Assembly: GCA_019635795.1 (NCBI GenBank) | Contig: JAHBYV010000017.1 | Location: forward strand, 1-64,000 | Length of the DNA stretch: 64,000 nucleotides | DNA from: Rhizobiaceae bacterium | Lineage (GTDB): Bacteria > Pseudomonadota > Alphaproteobacteria > Rhizobiales > Rhizobiaceae | Direction of reading: 5' to 3' | Shown: piece after piece, positions 52,219-62,539 of the stretch | How the letters are laid out: each line of letters begins with the position of its first letter | How positions within the stretch are numbered: the first letter of the stretch is position 1 | Made by a program: the position numbers and the translations under genes | Notes under the pieces: generated by a model | Databases searched by the model: none | Seen by the model: the letters and a program-made list of their open reading frames with translations, nothing else | Told to the model about the DNA's origin: nothing

Positions 52219-53142
52219 TTACTTCTTCACTGCGGCAGCAACTTCAGCAGCAAAATCCGACTCTTCCTTCTCGATGCCTTCGCCGAGCGCAAACCGGACA
52301 AAACCTGTTATCTTAGCAGGAGCGCCAATTTCCTTTTCAGCAGCTTTAAGCGCCGCCTCGACAGTGAGGTCAGGATTCATCACGAAAGCCTGCTTGAGCA
52401 GCACAACTTCCTCGTAGAACTTGCGTAGCCGGCCCTCGACCATCTTTTCGATGATGTTCTCAGGCTTGCCGGAAGCCCGCGCTTGGTCAGCGAAAATGGC
52501 CTTCTCGCGCTCGACTGCAGCAGGATCAAGAGCATCAACATCCAGAGAAAGCGGGCTTGTTGCTGCCACATGCATAGCAACCTGACGACCAAAAGCTTTC
52601 GCCGCTGCTGCATCGCCGGTGGTTTCTACAGCAACCAGAACACCGATCTTGCCAAGACCGTCAGCAACGCCATTGTGAACATAAGTCGCGACGTCACCAT
52701 TCTCGACGCCAAGACGAGCAGCCCGGCGGAAGCTCATATTCTCGCCGATCGTGCCAATCGCGTCCTTGATGGTGTCCGTTACGGACTTGTCTGAATGCGG
52801 ATAATTTGCAGTCGCGGTGCGGCCAGTGTCGCCGTCATGCGCCAAGGCGACTTTGGCAACGTTCCGCACCAAATCCTGGAATGCTTCGTTGCGCGCAACG
52901 AAGTCGGTTTCGGAGTTAACTTCAACCACGACCGCTTCACGCAGTCCGGCATCAATCCCGATCAGGCCTTCCGCAGCAACACGGCCAGCCTTCTTGTCTG
53001 CCTTCGCGATGCCCTTCTTGCGCAACCAGTCAACAGCGGCGTCCATATCGCCGTTCGTCTCAGCAAGTGCAGCCTTGCAATCCATCATACCCGCGCCGGT
53101 CAGTTCGCGCAGCTCTTTAACCTGTGCAGCAGAAATGCTCAT
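52219..53142 (-). CDS. tsf: elongation factor Ts
   Basis: A 307-residue guanine exchange factor for EF-Tu. The N-terminal UBA-like domain has the diagnostic [16 protein letters not shown], then [17 protein letters not shown] and [16 protein letters not shown]. The ATG at 53142 with AGAGGC upstream gives the family start [12 protein letters not shown]. Confidence 0.98.
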   Translation of the reverse strand: MSISAAQVKELRELTGAGMMDCKAALAETNGDMDAAVDWLRKKGIAKADKKAGRVAAEGLIGIDAGLREAVVVEVNSETDFVARNEAFQDLVRNVAKVALAHDGDTGRTATANYPHSDKSVTDTIKDAIGTIGENMSFRRAARLGVENGDVATYVHNGVADGLGKIGVLVAVETTGDAAAAKAFGRQVAMHVAATSPLSLDVDALDPAAVEREKAIFADQARASGKPENIIEKMVEGRLRKFYEEVVLLKQAFVMNPDLTVEAALKAAEKEIGAPAKITGFVRFALGEGIEKEESDFAAEVAAAVKK

Positions 53143-53234
53143 CTTTGCCTCTTTGTGTCTCTCAATGCGCGAGCGCACCATCGGGATCCGATGATGCGCC
53201 GCACGTAACGCCCTCAGACGTCAAATCTAAATAT

Positions 53235-53256
53235 GAAGGGTCGCGTGCGACCCTTC
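53235..53256 (-). terminator. hairpin between rpsB and tsf
   Basis: GAAGGGTCG (53235-53243) pairs with CGACCCTTC (53248-53256) around a four-base loop. On the minus strand it is followed by ATATTT, so partial termination between rpsB and tsf is likely. Confidence 0.6.
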
Positions 53257-53267
53257 TTTGCGGCAGT

Positions 53268-54050
53268 TCAAGCCTCTGGCTTATCTTCAGCAGGCGCCTC
53301 TTCCAGCGCAGGCTCAATCGGAGTTTCCACCGAAGCGCCGATATCAATACCGAGACCGCCCTGCTGGCGAGCAATACCGTCAATTGCCGCCTTTGCTACG
53401 AGATCGCAATAAAGCTGAATGGCGCGCGCTGCGTCATCATTACCCGGGATCGGGAAATCAATCTGGTCAGGATCGCAATTGCTATCGATAACTGCCACGA
53501 CCGGGATTCCAAGACGCTTTGCTTCCTGGATCGCGATTGCTTCCTTATTGGTATCAATGACAAACATCAGATCGGGCGTTGAACCCATCTCCTTGATACC
53601 ACCGAGCGCCTTGTCCAGCTTCTCACGCTCACGATCAAGGTTCAGGCGCTCCTTCTTGGTGAAGCCCGAAGCATCGCCAGTAAGAATCTCGTCAAGCTTG
53701 CGCAGGCGCTGGATCGAGTTGGAAATGGTTTTCCAGTTGGTGAGCATACCGCCCAACCAGCGCGAATTCACGTAGTACTGCGCACTGCGTTGTGCAGCAT
53801 CGGCAACAATGTCTGAAGCTTGACGCTTGGTACCAACGAAAAGAACACGACCACCGCGTGCTACAACATCAGAAACCTGCTTCAGCGCATTGTTAAGCAG
53901 TGGAACCGTCTGCGAAAGATCAATGATATGGATATTGTTACGGGAGCCGTAGATGTACGGCGACATTTTCGGGTTCCAGCGATGCGTCTGGTGGCCGAAG
54001 TGAACGCCAGCTTCAAGAAGCTGACGCATGGAGAAATCTGGCAGAGCCAT
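53268..54050 (-). CDS. rpsB: 30S ribosomal protein S2
   Basis: A 260-residue ribosomal protein. Family segments are [36 protein letters not shown]-type (here [14 protein letters not shown]), [11 protein letters not shown] and [22 protein letters not shown]. The C-terminal tail is acidic and proline-rich. The ATG at 54050 has GGAAAGG upstream. First gene of the long leftward block. Confidence 0.98.
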   Translation of the reverse strand: MALPDFSMRQLLEAGVHFGHQTHRWNPKMSPYIYGSRNNIHIIDLSQTVPLLNNALKQVSDVVARGGRVLFVGTKRQASDIVADAAQRSAQYYVNSRWLGGMLTNWKTISNSIQRLRKLDEILTGDASGFTKKERLNLDREREKLDKALGGIKEMGSTPDLMFVIDTNKEAIAIQEAKRLGIPVVAVIDSNCDPDQIDFPIPGNDDAARAIQLYCDLVAKAAIDGIARQQGGLGIDIGASVETPIEPALEEAPAEDKPEA

Positions 54051-54104
54051 GCAGTATTTTCCTTTCCGGTTAGCCTCCACGGACGTTGACGATTTCAGAT
54101 GTCA

Positions 54105-54124
54105 TTGAAGCCTTGTGGCTTCAA
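54105..54124 (-). promoter_or_regulatory. hairpin in the rpsB 5' leader
   Basis: An eight-base-pair stem, TTGAAGCC (54105-54112) with GGCTTCAA (54117-54124), lies in the untranslated leader of rpsB about 55 bases before the start. It is a candidate ribosomal protein leader for feedback control, as known for rpsB in other bacteria; no match to a named leader was made. Confidence 0.45.
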
Positions 54125-54203
54125 TTAATCCTTGCCGCCACCGGAGGTTTTTGCCGGATTTCTCCCGTACAAACACCTTAAGCCCGTGTGTGGAATGGCG
54201 CGG

Positions 54204-54232
54204 CATATAGAGCCTGACGCCCAGAAAAGCAA
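54204..54232 (-). promoter_or_regulatory. probable rpsB promoter
   Basis: On the minus strand, TTGCTT (54232-54227) and TATATG (54209-54204) are 17 bases apart, a good sigma-70-type fit. They lie between the eipB stop and rpsB. Confidence 0.55.
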
Positions 54233-54238
54233 CCCCAC

Positions 54239-55066
54239 CTATTTCGACGGACAAGCCTTTGGCTCCGGCAACATTGCCAGATCAACCAACTTGCCCTTCA
54301 TGGAGAAGTCCCCGTAATCCATGATTAAATCGCGCGTAATCCCGTTTTGATGCAGTTTGAAAGAGATTCGATACTCCGGAAGCTCTTCTCCGCTACCGGC
54401 TTCCAGATCGAAATAGGCGATATCGATCGGCCAATACTGATCCTTGGACAGGAATGCGGAATCGGCCTTAATCTCGGGGTCGTTTGCTTTTGGCGACGCT
54501 TCCTTGCCCACCACAACTGTGGTTGTCATCACCTTGTCGCCATCATCTGAGCCGTCGAAGAGATCGGTTTCAAAGAATGTCTCGCCTGCCCTCGCCTTTT
54601 TCAGCAGCTCCAGCAGGTGCTGCGTGGGAAACTGGGTCGGTGCCAATTCCAGTGACGCCTTTTCCGGCTTCTCTAGCTCAACATGAAGGCCCTTTGTTCC
54701 GCGGGTTGCAGTACCGCGCAACTCCTTGTCGAGATTGCGGTCTATGTACGACTTGGTCACGAAACTGAAGTTCTTGCCCTCGGCGTCCTCAAATGTTGTC
54801 GTTTGCTGATCGGTCAGCCGACTCACTTCACGCGTGTCGATTTGGGTAACGAAGCGGAAGTTAACTGTGTAGCCCTCACAAGCAGAACCATTGAATTCAT
54901 AGACCATGCGTCCAGCCAGAGCTGTTATGCCCGAGCGGTCAGTTGCCTTGTCCAGAGCAAGGTCGTAAACGGCGCGATGAGGAGCGAGTGCAGGCGTCGC
55001 TGCGGCGGGCGCCGCAACCGGGATTGCAGATGCAGCAAGAATTAGAAGGACGCAGGCGCGGTTCAT
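54239..55066 (-). CDS. eipB: periplasmic envelope integrity protein EipB (DUF1849)
   Basis: A 275-residue periplasmic protein. The signal peptide ends near AAAT (about residue 24), followed by LAPHRAVYDLAL, the hallmark of the family. EipB folds into a curved beta-spiral and in Brucella keeps the envelope intact under stress. The two cysteines that form its disulfide are at about C63 (NGSACEGY) and C272 (EPKACPSK). It sits directly upstream of rpsB in the same direction. Confidence 0.9.
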   Translation of the reverse strand: MNRACVLLILAASAIPVAAPAAATPALAPHRAVYDLALDKATDRSGITALAGRMVYEFNGSACEGYTVNFRFVTQIDTREVSRLTDQQTTTFEDAEGKNFSFVTKSYIDRNLDKELRGTATRGTKGLHVELEKPEKASLELAPTQFPTQHLLELLKKARAGETFFETDLFDGSDDGDKVMTTTVVVGKEASPKANDPEIKADSAFLSKDQYWPIDIAYFDLEAGSGEELPEYRISFKLHQNGITRDLIMDYGDFSMKGKLVDLAMLPEPKACPSK

Positions 55067-55208
55067 GTGTTCTCCGGCAGTTGACTCGGCGCTACATTAG
55101 CGAGTCTGTGAATGATGTCGAATAAACTAAAAAAAGTCTTGGCGTAAGCTGGGCAAAAGAGCAGTTTGCGCATGGTCTGTGCATTTCGAGTTCATGACAG
55201 GAAAAAAT

Positions 55209-55679
55209 ATGACGGGAACCATTGAAAAGCGCCTTGCCGATTTGGGCGTTACCTTGCCAGCAGCCGCAGCACCTGCTGCGAACTACGTGCCTTATATGCA
55301 ATCCGGCAATCTGCTTTTGACAGCTGGCCAATTGCCGCTCAAGGACGGAAAGCTGGCCGTTAGCGGTTTGCTGGGACGAGATGTTGACGTCGCGGCAGGC
55401 AAGGAAGCCGCAAAATACTGTGCAATCAACATTCTCGCGCAAGTTAAGGCGGCGCTTGGCAGCCTCGAACGAATCGGAAAGCTTGTGAAGATCACTGTTT
55501 TCGTCGCTTCAGACGCAAATTTCGTGGAACAGCATCTTGTTGCCAATGGCGCGTCAGACTTTCTTGCCGAAGTTCTTGGCGAAAAGGGCAAACACGCGCG
55601 TTCGGCAGTTGGCGTTGCCAGCCTGCCCATGAATGCCTCCGTTGAGATCGAAGCGATTATTGAGATTGAGGTTGCGTAG
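55209..55679 (+). CDS. RidA/YjgF-family protein
   Basis: A 156-residue protein of the Rid superfamily, whose best-known members hydrolyse reactive enamine/imine intermediates. The pattern LLLTAGQLPLKDGKLAVSG, an AAKYCAINILAQVKAALGSL helix and the C-terminal ARSAVGVASLPMNASVEIEAI (with the arginine that binds the substrate carboxylate) are present. AGGA precedes the ATG at 55209. Length above 150 residues suggests a subgroup distinct from canonical RidA (about 128). Confidence 0.88.
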   Translation: MTGTIEKRLADLGVTLPAAAAPAANYVPYMQSGNLLLTAGQLPLKDGKLAVSGLLGRDVDVAAGKEAAKYCAINILAQVKAALGSLERIGKLVKITVFVASDANFVEQHLVANGASDFLAEVLGEKGKHARSAVGVASLPMNASVEIEAIIEIEVA

Positions 55680-55685
55680 TATTCT

Positions 55686-56414
55686 ATGACCAGAACCGAC
55701 CTTGCGTGGCTAACGGAACGCCCGATTGCACATCGTGGCTTGCACGACCTAAATCATGAAGTTTGGGAAAATACCCTTTCCGCGTTCGAAAGAGCCATGC
55801 AAAGGGGTTTCGCCATCGAATGTGATGTGCATCTGACGGCGGATAATCAGGTCGTGGTGTTCCACGATGACACGCTGGGTCGGCTCACTGGCGCAGATGG
55901 GTTCGTTTGGCAGCGAACCGCATCAGAAATGACTGCATTGCGGATTGGTGGAACGAACGACCACCCCCCTCTCCTCTCCGAGTTGCTTGAACTTGTTAAC
56001 GGCGAGGTTCCCCTAATCATCGAGCTCAAGGGAATTCCAGGACACGATGAAGGGCTTGTTCAGGCTGTGGGAAAGCTTCTGAGCTCCTATCGCGGCAAAG
56101 CTGCAATCATGTCATTCGACCACTGGCTGATCCGTCAGTTTTCGGAATTGCCGAACATACCGGCCGGGCTTACGGCATTGGGCACCGATAACAAGGACAT
56201 TGAAGCGCATTTCTCAATGCTAGGCAACGGCATCGACTTTGTTTCATACTGCCTCGCCCATCTGCCAAATCCGTTTGTGAATTTCATCCAGACAAAACTG
56301 GATATGCCGCTGATCACCTGGACGGTGCGGGATGAGGCCGCGGTCAGGTTAAGCGCTGAGCTCGGCGGACAGATAACTTTTGAGGGAATAGACCCCGAAA
56401 ATGTCATTGTCTGA
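55686..56414 (+). CDS. glycerophosphodiester phosphodiesterase
   Basis: A 242-residue TIM-barrel phosphodiesterase releasing glycerol-3-phosphate from deacylated phospholipids. Catalytic residues are seen as His16-Arg17 (AHRG), Glu45 and Asp47 (ECDVHLT) and His60 (FHDD). The lack of a signal peptide suggests a cytoplasmic UgpQ-type enzyme. Starts 6 bases after the Rid gene. Confidence 0.93.
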   Translation: MTRTDLAWLTERPIAHRGLHDLNHEVWENTLSAFERAMQRGFAIECDVHLTADNQVVVFHDDTLGRLTGADGFVWQRTASEMTALRIGGTNDHPPLLSELLELVNGEVPLIIELKGIPGHDEGLVQAVGKLLSSYRGKAAIMSFDHWLIRQFSELPNIPAGLTALGTDNKDIEAHFSMLGNGIDFVSYCLAHLPNPFVNFIQTKLDMPLITWTVRDEAAVRLSAELGGQITFEGIDPENVIV

Positions 56415-56453
56415 CGCCTTTTCCGCGCCATATCGCGGTGCAAACTATAACTG

Positions 56454-57638
56454 ATGGATAGCGTAGACGAAGGCCCTGTACCGGACGATGCATATTCGGT
56501 GCGGGTTGCGCCTAGCATAGGCTCGTTCTCGCGGGAAGAATGGGGCAGCCTTCAGGGCACGTCGGGTAACCCTTTCATCTCATACGAGTTCTTGACGTCT
56601 CTGGAGGATTCTGGCTGCGCCGTGCCGGAAAGCGGCTGGCAGGGGTGCCACCTGCGTCTGGAGAATGCCCGCGGAGAGTTAGTTGGAGCGGCGATCTGCT
56701 ATGCCAAGCTGCACAGCCAAGGCGAGTACGTGTTTGATCACGGCTGGGCGGACGCGTTCGAGAGAGCCGGCGGAAGATACTACCCTAAATTGCAATCCTC
56801 TATTCCATTTACCCCTGTCACCGGTCCGCGACTGCTGGTCAGACGTGGAGACGATCCCCGCACTGTTAAAGCCGCGCTTGCCACCGCGCTCAAATCCGCT
56901 GCTGCGCAATTTAATATGTCGTCGGCGCATGTCACCTTCGCGCAGGATGACGATATGATCGCGCTTAAAGCTGCTGACTTCCTTGAGCGCACCGACCACC
57001 AATTTCATTTCTTTAATCCCGGATATGTGAGCTACGACGATTTCCTATCCAATCTCTCCTCGCGCAAACGAAAGGCGCTGAAACGCGAGCGTCGGGAGGC
57101 TTTATCAGCCGGTATCGAGATTGAATGGCTGACCGGTGGCGACATCACTGAAGAAGCGTGGGACAGCTTCTTCGAATTTTACATGGATACCGGCTCGCGC
57201 AAATGGGGGCGACCTTACCTGAACCGCCGCTTTTTTTCTCTCATAGGTGAGAGGATGTCACGCGACATCCTGCTTATCATGGCGAAGCGACAGGACCGAT
57301 ATATCGCCGGTGCACTTAACTTCATTGGCCCGGATCGGCTGTACGGGCGCAATTGGGGGTGCATCGAGGACCACCCGTTCCTGCACTTTGAAGTCTGTTA
57401 CCATCAGGCGATTGACTACGTAATTGCAAACAAGCTGGCTGTGGTTGAGGCCGGAGCGCAAGGCGAACACAAGCTTTCTCGTGGCTACGTGCCTGTCACA
57501 ACACGTTCTGCGCACTTCATTTTGCACGCCGGACTACGCAATGCGGTAGCGAATTTCCTTGTGCATGAAAGGCAAGATGAAGAAGTCGCGCAGGCGTATT
57601 ATTCGGAACACAGCCCATTTCGTCGCGATATTGGTTGA
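56454..57638 (+). CDS. FemAB-like GNAT-fold acyltransferase (PF04339/DUF482)
   Basis: A 394-residue protein. The N-terminal GNPFISYEFLTSLEDSG, the middle SRKRKALKRERREA and GRNWGCIEDHPFLHFEVCYHQAIDY are typical of this family, which is annotated as peptidoglycan-biosynthesis-like from its similarity to FemAB. Its substrate is not known. Downstream of the glycerophosphodiesterase by 39 bases. Confidence 0.85.
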   Translation: MDSVDEGPVPDDAYSVRVAPSIGSFSREEWGSLQGTSGNPFISYEFLTSLEDSGCAVPESGWQGCHLRLENARGELVGAAICYAKLHSQGEYVFDHGWADAFERAGGRYYPKLQSSIPFTPVTGPRLLVRRGDDPRTVKAALATALKSAAAQFNMSSAHVTFAQDDDMIALKAADFLERTDHQFHFFNPGYVSYDDFLSNLSSRKRKALKRERREALSAGIEIEWLTGGDITEEAWDSFFEFYMDTGSRKWGRPYLNRRFFSLIGERMSRDILLIMAKRQDRYIAGALNFIGPDRLYGRNWGCIEDHPFLHFEVCYHQAIDYVIANKLAVVEAGAQGEHKLSRGYVPVTTRSAHFILHAGLRNAVANFLVHERQDEEVAQAYYSEHSPFRRDIG

Positions 57639-57714
57639 TTGCGACAGCCAAGGGTTGACGCGGCGCATTCAACGGCAAAAAGAGTAGCTGCAAAGCGCAC
57701 GGGTTGAGGTTGAG

Positions 57715-58146
57715 ATGACTGCAAAACAATATGATCCGCAAAATGTTTTCGCAAAGATCCTTCGCGGAGAGCTCCCCGCCCACAAAATCTATGAGGATAG
57801 CGAAACATTCGCGTTCATGGATATCATGCCGCGGGGCCCCGGACACTGCCTCGTCATTCCAAAACGCCCTGCCCGCAATATGCTGGATATCGAACCGGAA
57901 AGTTTGGTGGCCGTAACGCGGACGGTGCAAAAAGTTGCCAAGGCTGCAGTCAAAGCTTTCGAAGCCGACGGATTGACGATTCAGCAATTCAACGAAAGTG
58001 CGGGCGGCCAGATCGTCTTTCACCTGCACGTTCACATCATACCGCGGTTTGACGGCGTTGCGCTAAATCCGCCCGGTGGGCCAATGGAAGATCAATCTGT
58101 TCTTGCGGCCAATGCCGAAAAGATCAGAAAGGCGCTGGAAGGTTGA
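57715..58146 (+). CDS. HIT-family nucleotide hydrolase/transferase
   Basis: A 143-residue protein with the histidine triad HLHVHIIPR (His103, His105, His107). HIT proteins of the HINT branch hydrolyse AMP-lysine-type phosphoramidates. The last 23 bases overlap the convergent azlD. Confidence 0.93.
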   Translation: MTAKQYDPQNVFAKILRGELPAHKIYEDSETFAFMDIMPRGPGHCLVIPKRPARNMLDIEPESLVAVTRTVQKVAKAAVKAFEADGLTIQQFNESAGGQIVFHLHVHIIPRFDGVALNPPGGPMEDQSVLAANAEKIRKALEG

Positions 58147-58498
58147 AATCGCCAGCCAGAAACATGCCAGAAATGAGTATGAGTTCTGCGGTCACAATCC
58201 CAACCACAATGCTCCGACGTATGAAGAGATAGGCAGCGAACCCGCTCGCTGTGGCATCAAGCCGTAGCCACAGCGAGGTTTCAGCCAGCGCTCCACTTGG
58301 AAACACAACAAGATTACCGATGACTGCGGCTACCAATGCGGTTGCCACACATCGCACAAGCACGATTGCATCCGAGTTTTCTGCAACGCGCCCGCCAAAG
58401 TAAACGCCGAGAAAACGCCAGACATCCGTCGCGAGCCATCCCGCGACGAGAATAAACAATAACGGCCACCACCAGGCGTTAATCGCGTCAAAGGTCAC
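58124..58498 (-). CDS. azlD: AzlD-family branched-chain amino acid exporter small subunit
   Basis: A 124-residue membrane protein with about four helices, including the AzlD-type WRFLGVYFGGR and VRCVATALVAAVIGNLV segments. The start is GTG at 58498, sharing a base with the azlC stop. AzlC and AzlD work together in exporting branched-chain amino acids or analogues. Confidence 0.88.
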   Translation of the reverse strand: MTFDAINAWWWPLLFILVAGWLATDVWRFLGVYFGGRVAENSDAIVLVRCVATALVAAVIGNLVVFPSGALAETSLWLRLDATASGFAAYLFIRRSIVVGIVTAELILISGMFLAGDFNLPAPF

Positions 58499-59235
58499 TA
58501 TGTGCTCCTCGCCCGGTTGCGCTTGTGCCAGGCGAAAGCAACCGCGCCGCCCACGAGGCCAGCTATCAGCAGATCGAATGAAGGAGCAACCAAATGAACC
58601 AGTGGACCAGCTATCATTCCTATAATCATGGCTACATGCATTGCCCGCTCACGGGCGGAACCCCACAATGACGTGAGAAAATATAGCGGGGTCAGAAGAA
58701 GCAGTGCGGCCATCATTGGTGGCGGCAAAGAACCTGCCACTGTGTAAACGAACGCGACCAGCAGCATGTTCGCCAGTATTAATGTGATGCCCAGCCCCGC
58801 GTAGTAACTTGTACGCATTTCCCGAGACACGTCGCGAAAATGCTGCATAGCCAAAACCCACGATGTGACGGCAACGAAATGTGATAGTGTGTAGAGAACC
58901 CATCGCGGCGTGCGTTCCGTACGCATCTCCGGCACCAGCGCAACCACCATCGGCATCAGGCGTATGGAAGATAGCGCTACGGCAAATGCGGCTGCGGGCA
59001 ATGAGACTCCGGAGAGTATAGCGCCAACCAAGACTACCTTAGCCGGAAGAGCCCAGACCACCCCAACCATAAAGACGGTTTCCCACAGCGAAAGTCCCGC
59101 GGCCTTGGCAAGGCCGGCAAACCCGACAAAAGCGCTCGCCAGTATCAAGCCCGGAACTGAGAATGCCGATCGTGCCCCACGTAAAAACCAACTGAAGTGA
59201 CGGGTAGGCTCTTGCGATTGGGGCTGTGACATCAA
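58498..59235 (-). CDS. azlC: AzlC-family branched-chain amino acid exporter large subunit
   Basis: A 245-residue inner-membrane protein of the AzlC family. GLILASAFVGFAGLAKAAGLS and the conserved SSIRLMPMVVALVP region are visible, with about seven to eight helices. Coupled to azlD by one shared base. Downstream of clpA but separated by a terminator. Confidence 0.92.
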   Translation of the reverse strand: MMSQPQSQEPTRHFSWFLRGARSAFSVPGLILASAFVGFAGLAKAAGLSLWETVFMVGVVWALPAKVVLVGAILSGVSLPAAAFAVALSSIRLMPMVVALVPEMRTERTPRWVLYTLSHFVAVTSWVLAMQHFRDVSREMRTSYYAGLGITLILANMLLVAFVYTVAGSLPPPMMAALLLLTPLYFLTSLWGSARERAMHVAMIIGMIAGPLVHLVAPSFDLLIAGLVGGAVAFAWHKRNRARST

Positions 59236-59257
59236 TAGCCAGGCTTTCGGAGGGCAG

Positions 59258-59291
59258 CGAAATAAAGGGCCGCCGGAATGATCGACGGCCC
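59258..59291 (-). terminator. Rho-independent terminator after clpA
   Basis: Stem GGGCCGCCG (59267-59275) with CGACGGCCC (59283-59291), one mismatch, and a seven-base loop. In the minus direction it is followed by TTTATTTC. It separates clpSA from azlCD. Confidence 0.75.
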
Positions 59292-59315
59292 ACCTTGCGG
59301 ATTGCGCTCAGCGAC

Positions 59316-61772
59316 TTATGACTTGCGCGGGAGTTGTGGCACGAGGCTACGCTTGCGACCGGCTCCGCCGCCGCTTTCTTTGCCTTTTGCGGCAGGGGCA
59401 GCTTTCTTTGTAGTAGCTTTACGCGTTGTCCTTTTGCGCGGCGCTGGCTCGACCTCTTCCTTTTTAGGCTTCACCGGAACTTCGTCTGCAATGCTTTCCA
59501 GTTTCAGGCCGGTATCACCAGTTTCTTTCTTTTCGACGGTCACACGAACCGTACCGCCATGCTTGAGTTTGCCGAACAACACCTCTTCAGCCAGCGGCTT
59601 CTTGATATGCTCTTGAATGACACGTCCGAGCGGACGCGCACCCATGCGCTCATCGTAGCCTTTTTCGGACAGCCATTCGATCGCCTCTTGCGAGAGATCA
59701 AACGTGACGCCACGTTCCGAAAGCTGCGCTTCAAGCTGCATAACGAACTTCTGCACCACCTGATGCACAACCGGAATCGGAAGTGATCCAAACGGGATGA
59801 TGGCATCCAGACGATTGCGGAACTCCGGAGAGAACAGCCGGTTTATCGCCTCCATATCGTCGCCTTCACGCTTCGACGAACCGAATCCGATGGCAGCCTT
59901 CGCCAAATCCGACGCGCCTGCATTGGTCGTCATAATCAGGATGACATTTCGGAAATCGACCGACTTGCCATTGTGATCAGTCAATTTGCCGTGGTCCATC
60001 ACCTGCAGCAGAATATTGAACAGATCTGGATGGGCCTTCTCGATCTCGTCAAGCAAAAGCACGCAGTGCGGATGTTGATCGACGCCATCAGTTAGCAAGC
60101 CGCCCTGATCAAAGCCGACATAGCCCGGAGGGGCACCAATGAGCCGTGAAACCGTGTGCCGCTCCATGTATTCCGACATGTCGAACCGCAAAAGCTCCAC
60201 CCCGAGTGATGCCGCAAGCTGCTTGGCAACTTCTGTCTTGCCAACGCCTGTAGGGCCGGAAAACAGGTAGCTGCCAATTGGCTTGTCAGGTTCGCGCAAG
60301 CCGGCACGCGCCAGCTTGATCGAGGATGCAAGAGCGGTGATCGCTGTATCCTGGCCATAGACAACGCGTCGCAGTTCCGCTTCTAGATTGGAGAGAACCA
60401 TCTCATCGTCAGCGGAAACAGTCTTTGGCGGTATACGCGCCATCGTCGCGATTGTTGCTTCGATCTCCTTGATACCGATCGTTTTCTTCCGCTTGCCTTC
60501 AGGCAACAACATCTGCGAAGCGCCGGTTTCGTCGATCACATCGATAGCTTTGTCCAGAAGCTTCCGGTCGCTAATGTAACGCGCCGAGAGTTCCACAGAC
60601 CCTTTGATTGCTTCAGCGGTGTATTTCACCTTGTGGAATTCTTCGAAATACGGCTTCAAACCCTTCATGATTTCAATTGCGTCTGCAATCGATGGCTCGT
60701 TCACATCGATTTTCTGGAAGCGGCGCACCAGCGCCCTATCCTTCTCGAAGAACTGGCGGAACTCCTTGTAAGTCGTTGAGCCAATGCAACGAATTGCACC
60801 AGATGACAAAGCAGGTTTGAGCAAATTAGATGCGTCCATAGCCCCGCCAGAGGTCGCACCCGCTCCGATGACGGTATGGATCTCGTCAATGAAAAGCACG
60901 GCACCCGGATATTCTTCCAGCTCCTTGACGACCTGCTTCAAGCGTTCTTCGAAGTCACCACGGTAGCGCGTTCCCGCAAGCAGCGTCCCCATGTCCAGTG
61001 CAAAGATCGTTGCTCCCAAAAGCACCTCAGGAACATCGCCTTCGACAATGCGTTTTGCCAACCCTTCAGCTATCGCGGTTTTTCCAACTCCAGGGTCGCC
61101 AACATAAAGCGGGTTGTTCTTCGACCTGCGGCAAAGAACCTGTATCGTGCGGTTGATTTCGGAATCTCGCCCTATCAGCGGGTCGATTTTGCCGGATCGT
61201 GCCTTCTGATTGAGGTTGACGCAATAGGCGGTCAACGCGTCCTGCTGCTTTTTGCCCTTGCTCTCGTCGTCGCTGTTCTGTTCGGGCTGATCTTCATCCG
61301 TACCGCGCGGCGCGCGACGCTCCGACGAGCCGGGACGCTTTGCGATTCCATGCGAAATGTAGTTGACCGCGTCATAGCGGGTCATTTGCTGCTCTTGCAG
61401 GAAATATGCCGCGTGGCTTTCACGTTCAGCAAAAATCGCAACCAGCACATTAGCACCAGACACCTCTTCGCGCCCGGAGGACTGCACGTGAATTACGGCG
61501 CGCTGGATGACACGCTGAAAGCCAGCGGTTGGTTTGGAATCTTCGTCATAGCCTGTGACAAGATTGTCCAACTCGGTTTCAATGTAGTTCAGTACCGTGC
61601 TGCGCAACTCATCGAGATCCACATTGCACGCGCGCATCACGGCGGCAGCGTCAGGATCGTCGATCAACGCTAGCAACAAATGTTCGAGGGTTGCGTATTC
61701 ATGGTGACGTTCATTGGCAATGGTAAGCGCCTGATGGAGCGCCTTCTCAAGCCCTTGGGAAAATGCGGGCAT
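59316..61772 (-). CDS. clpA: ATP-dependent Clp protease ATP-binding subunit ClpA
   Basis: An 818-residue AAA+ unfoldase that feeds proteins to ClpP. Clp-N repeats span about 1-145. AAA1 has its Walker A at 225-232 (GDPGVGKT), and AAA2 has [12 protein letters not shown] at about 500. ClpA-type (no middle domain), with the ClpP-binding loop in the C-terminal AAA. Residues about 764-818 form a Lys/Arg/Ala-rich tail beyond the E. coli ClpA end. ClpS is encoded 8 bases upstream. Confidence 0.96.
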   Translation of the reverse strand: MPAFSQGLEKALHQALTIANERHHEYATLEHLLLALIDDPDAAAVMRACNVDLDELRSTVLNYIETELDNLVTGYDEDSKPTAGFQRVIQRAVIHVQSSGREEVSGANVLVAIFAERESHAAYFLQEQQMTRYDAVNYISHGIAKRPGSSERRAPRGTDEDQPEQNSDDESKGKKQQDALTAYCVNLNQKARSGKIDPLIGRDSEINRTIQVLCRRSKNNPLYVGDPGVGKTAIAEGLAKRIVEGDVPEVLLGATIFALDMGTLLAGTRYRGDFEERLKQVVKELEEYPGAVLFIDEIHTVIGAGATSGGAMDASNLLKPALSSGAIRCIGSTTYKEFRQFFEKDRALVRRFQKIDVNEPSIADAIEIMKGLKPYFEEFHKVKYTAEAIKGSVELSARYISDRKLLDKAIDVIDETGASQMLLPEGKRKKTIGIKEIEATIATMARIPPKTVSADDEMVLSNLEAELRRVVYGQDTAITALASSIKLARAGLREPDKPIGSYLFSGPTGVGKTEVAKQLAASLGVELLRFDMSEYMERHTVSRLIGAPPGYVGFDQGGLLTDGVDQHPHCVLLLDEIEKAHPDLFNILLQVMDHGKLTDHNGKSVDFRNVILIMTTNAGASDLAKAAIGFGSSKREGDDMEAINRLFSPEFRNRLDAIIPFGSLPIPVVHQVVQKFVMQLEAQLSERGVTFDLSQEAIEWLSEKGYDERMGARPLGRVIQEHIKKPLAEEVLFGKLKHGGTVRVTVEKKETGDTGLKLESIADEVPVKPKKEEVEPAPRKRTTRKATTKKAAPAAKGKESGGGAGRKRSLVPQLPRKS

Positions 61773-61780
61773 TCAGAACC

Positions 61781-62110
61781 TCACTTCTTTTCCATCACGC
61801 ATTGCAGCGGATGTTGGTTCTGGCGGGCGAAATCCATGACCTGCGCGACCTTGGTCTCGGCCACCTCGAAAGTGTAGACGCCACATTCGCCCACACCGTG
61901 GTTATGTACATGAAGCATGATCCGCGTGGCGGTTTCACGATCTTTCTGGAAAAAACGCTCCAAAACCACGATCACAAACTCCATAGGCGTGTAATCGTCG
62001 TTGAGAATCAGCACGCGGTACAAGCTTGGCTTACGGGTACGGGTTTTCGTACGGGTTATGACAGCCGTACTGCGCCCGGTGCCTCCGCTGCGGCGCGCAT
62101 CGTCCTGCAT
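61781..62110 (-). CDS. clpS: ClpA adaptor protein ClpS
   Basis: A 109-residue N-end-rule adaptor that delivers substrates to ClpA. The core [17 protein letters not shown], the [19 protein letters not shown] helix/strand and QHPLQC segment match the family. The start at 62110 ([10 protein letters not shown]) fits usual length with a basic N-terminal extension (TKTRTRK); an open frame to 62239 lacks family character. The exact start is uncertain as the ribosome site is weak. Confidence 0.93.
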   Translation of the reverse strand: MQDDARRSGGTGRSTAVITRTKTRTRKPSLYRVLILNDDYTPMEFVIVVLERFFQKDRETATRIMLHVHNHGVGECGVYTFEVAETKVAQVMDFARQNQHPLQCVMEKK

Positions 62111-62539
62111 ACGGATAGTGCTACTCTCAATGCCACTTATGCCGGTCTTCACGCCGACCTTCCCTTTCGCCGAATCCACGCCCGAACCGTCATGTAGGTA
62201 ACCATATCTCGATTGTAAGAGGTTCGTCATCACAGACAATATACCGCAATGACCTTCCGAATGGATTACCGGATCACAGAAAAATTATAATCAGGCAAGG
62301 GGTGCGCCGATTGGGCACGTTTGTGAAGCGCTGCGGCCCTCCTGGCCGACTCTGGGCACTCAATCCGGTCGCTTTTCGTTTCGCAAAAATTTGATGAAAA
62401 CATGCATCAACATCACCCAAATTGGTGAACGCCGCGGTTACCATAAACGGATTGGTAACGCTGAAGCCGTAGTCTGGCCCGATCTTGTCGCGTGCGGATC
62501 GCGCAGGATCAAAAAGTTTAATTTCATAGGGTATGCGGC
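62111..62539. other. intergenic region between clpS and the D,D-carboxypeptidase gene
   Basis: A divergent promoter region of about 430 bases. Small open frames here (for example on the minus strand at 62274-62567) have no protein-like character and overlap the carboxypeptidase start. Nothing else is recognised. Confidence 0.5.

Noticed and set aside
60876-61673. 265-codon plus-strand open frame opposite clpA
   Set aside because: Antisense of conserved AAA+ and Clp-N segments with no recognisable domain or good ribosome site.
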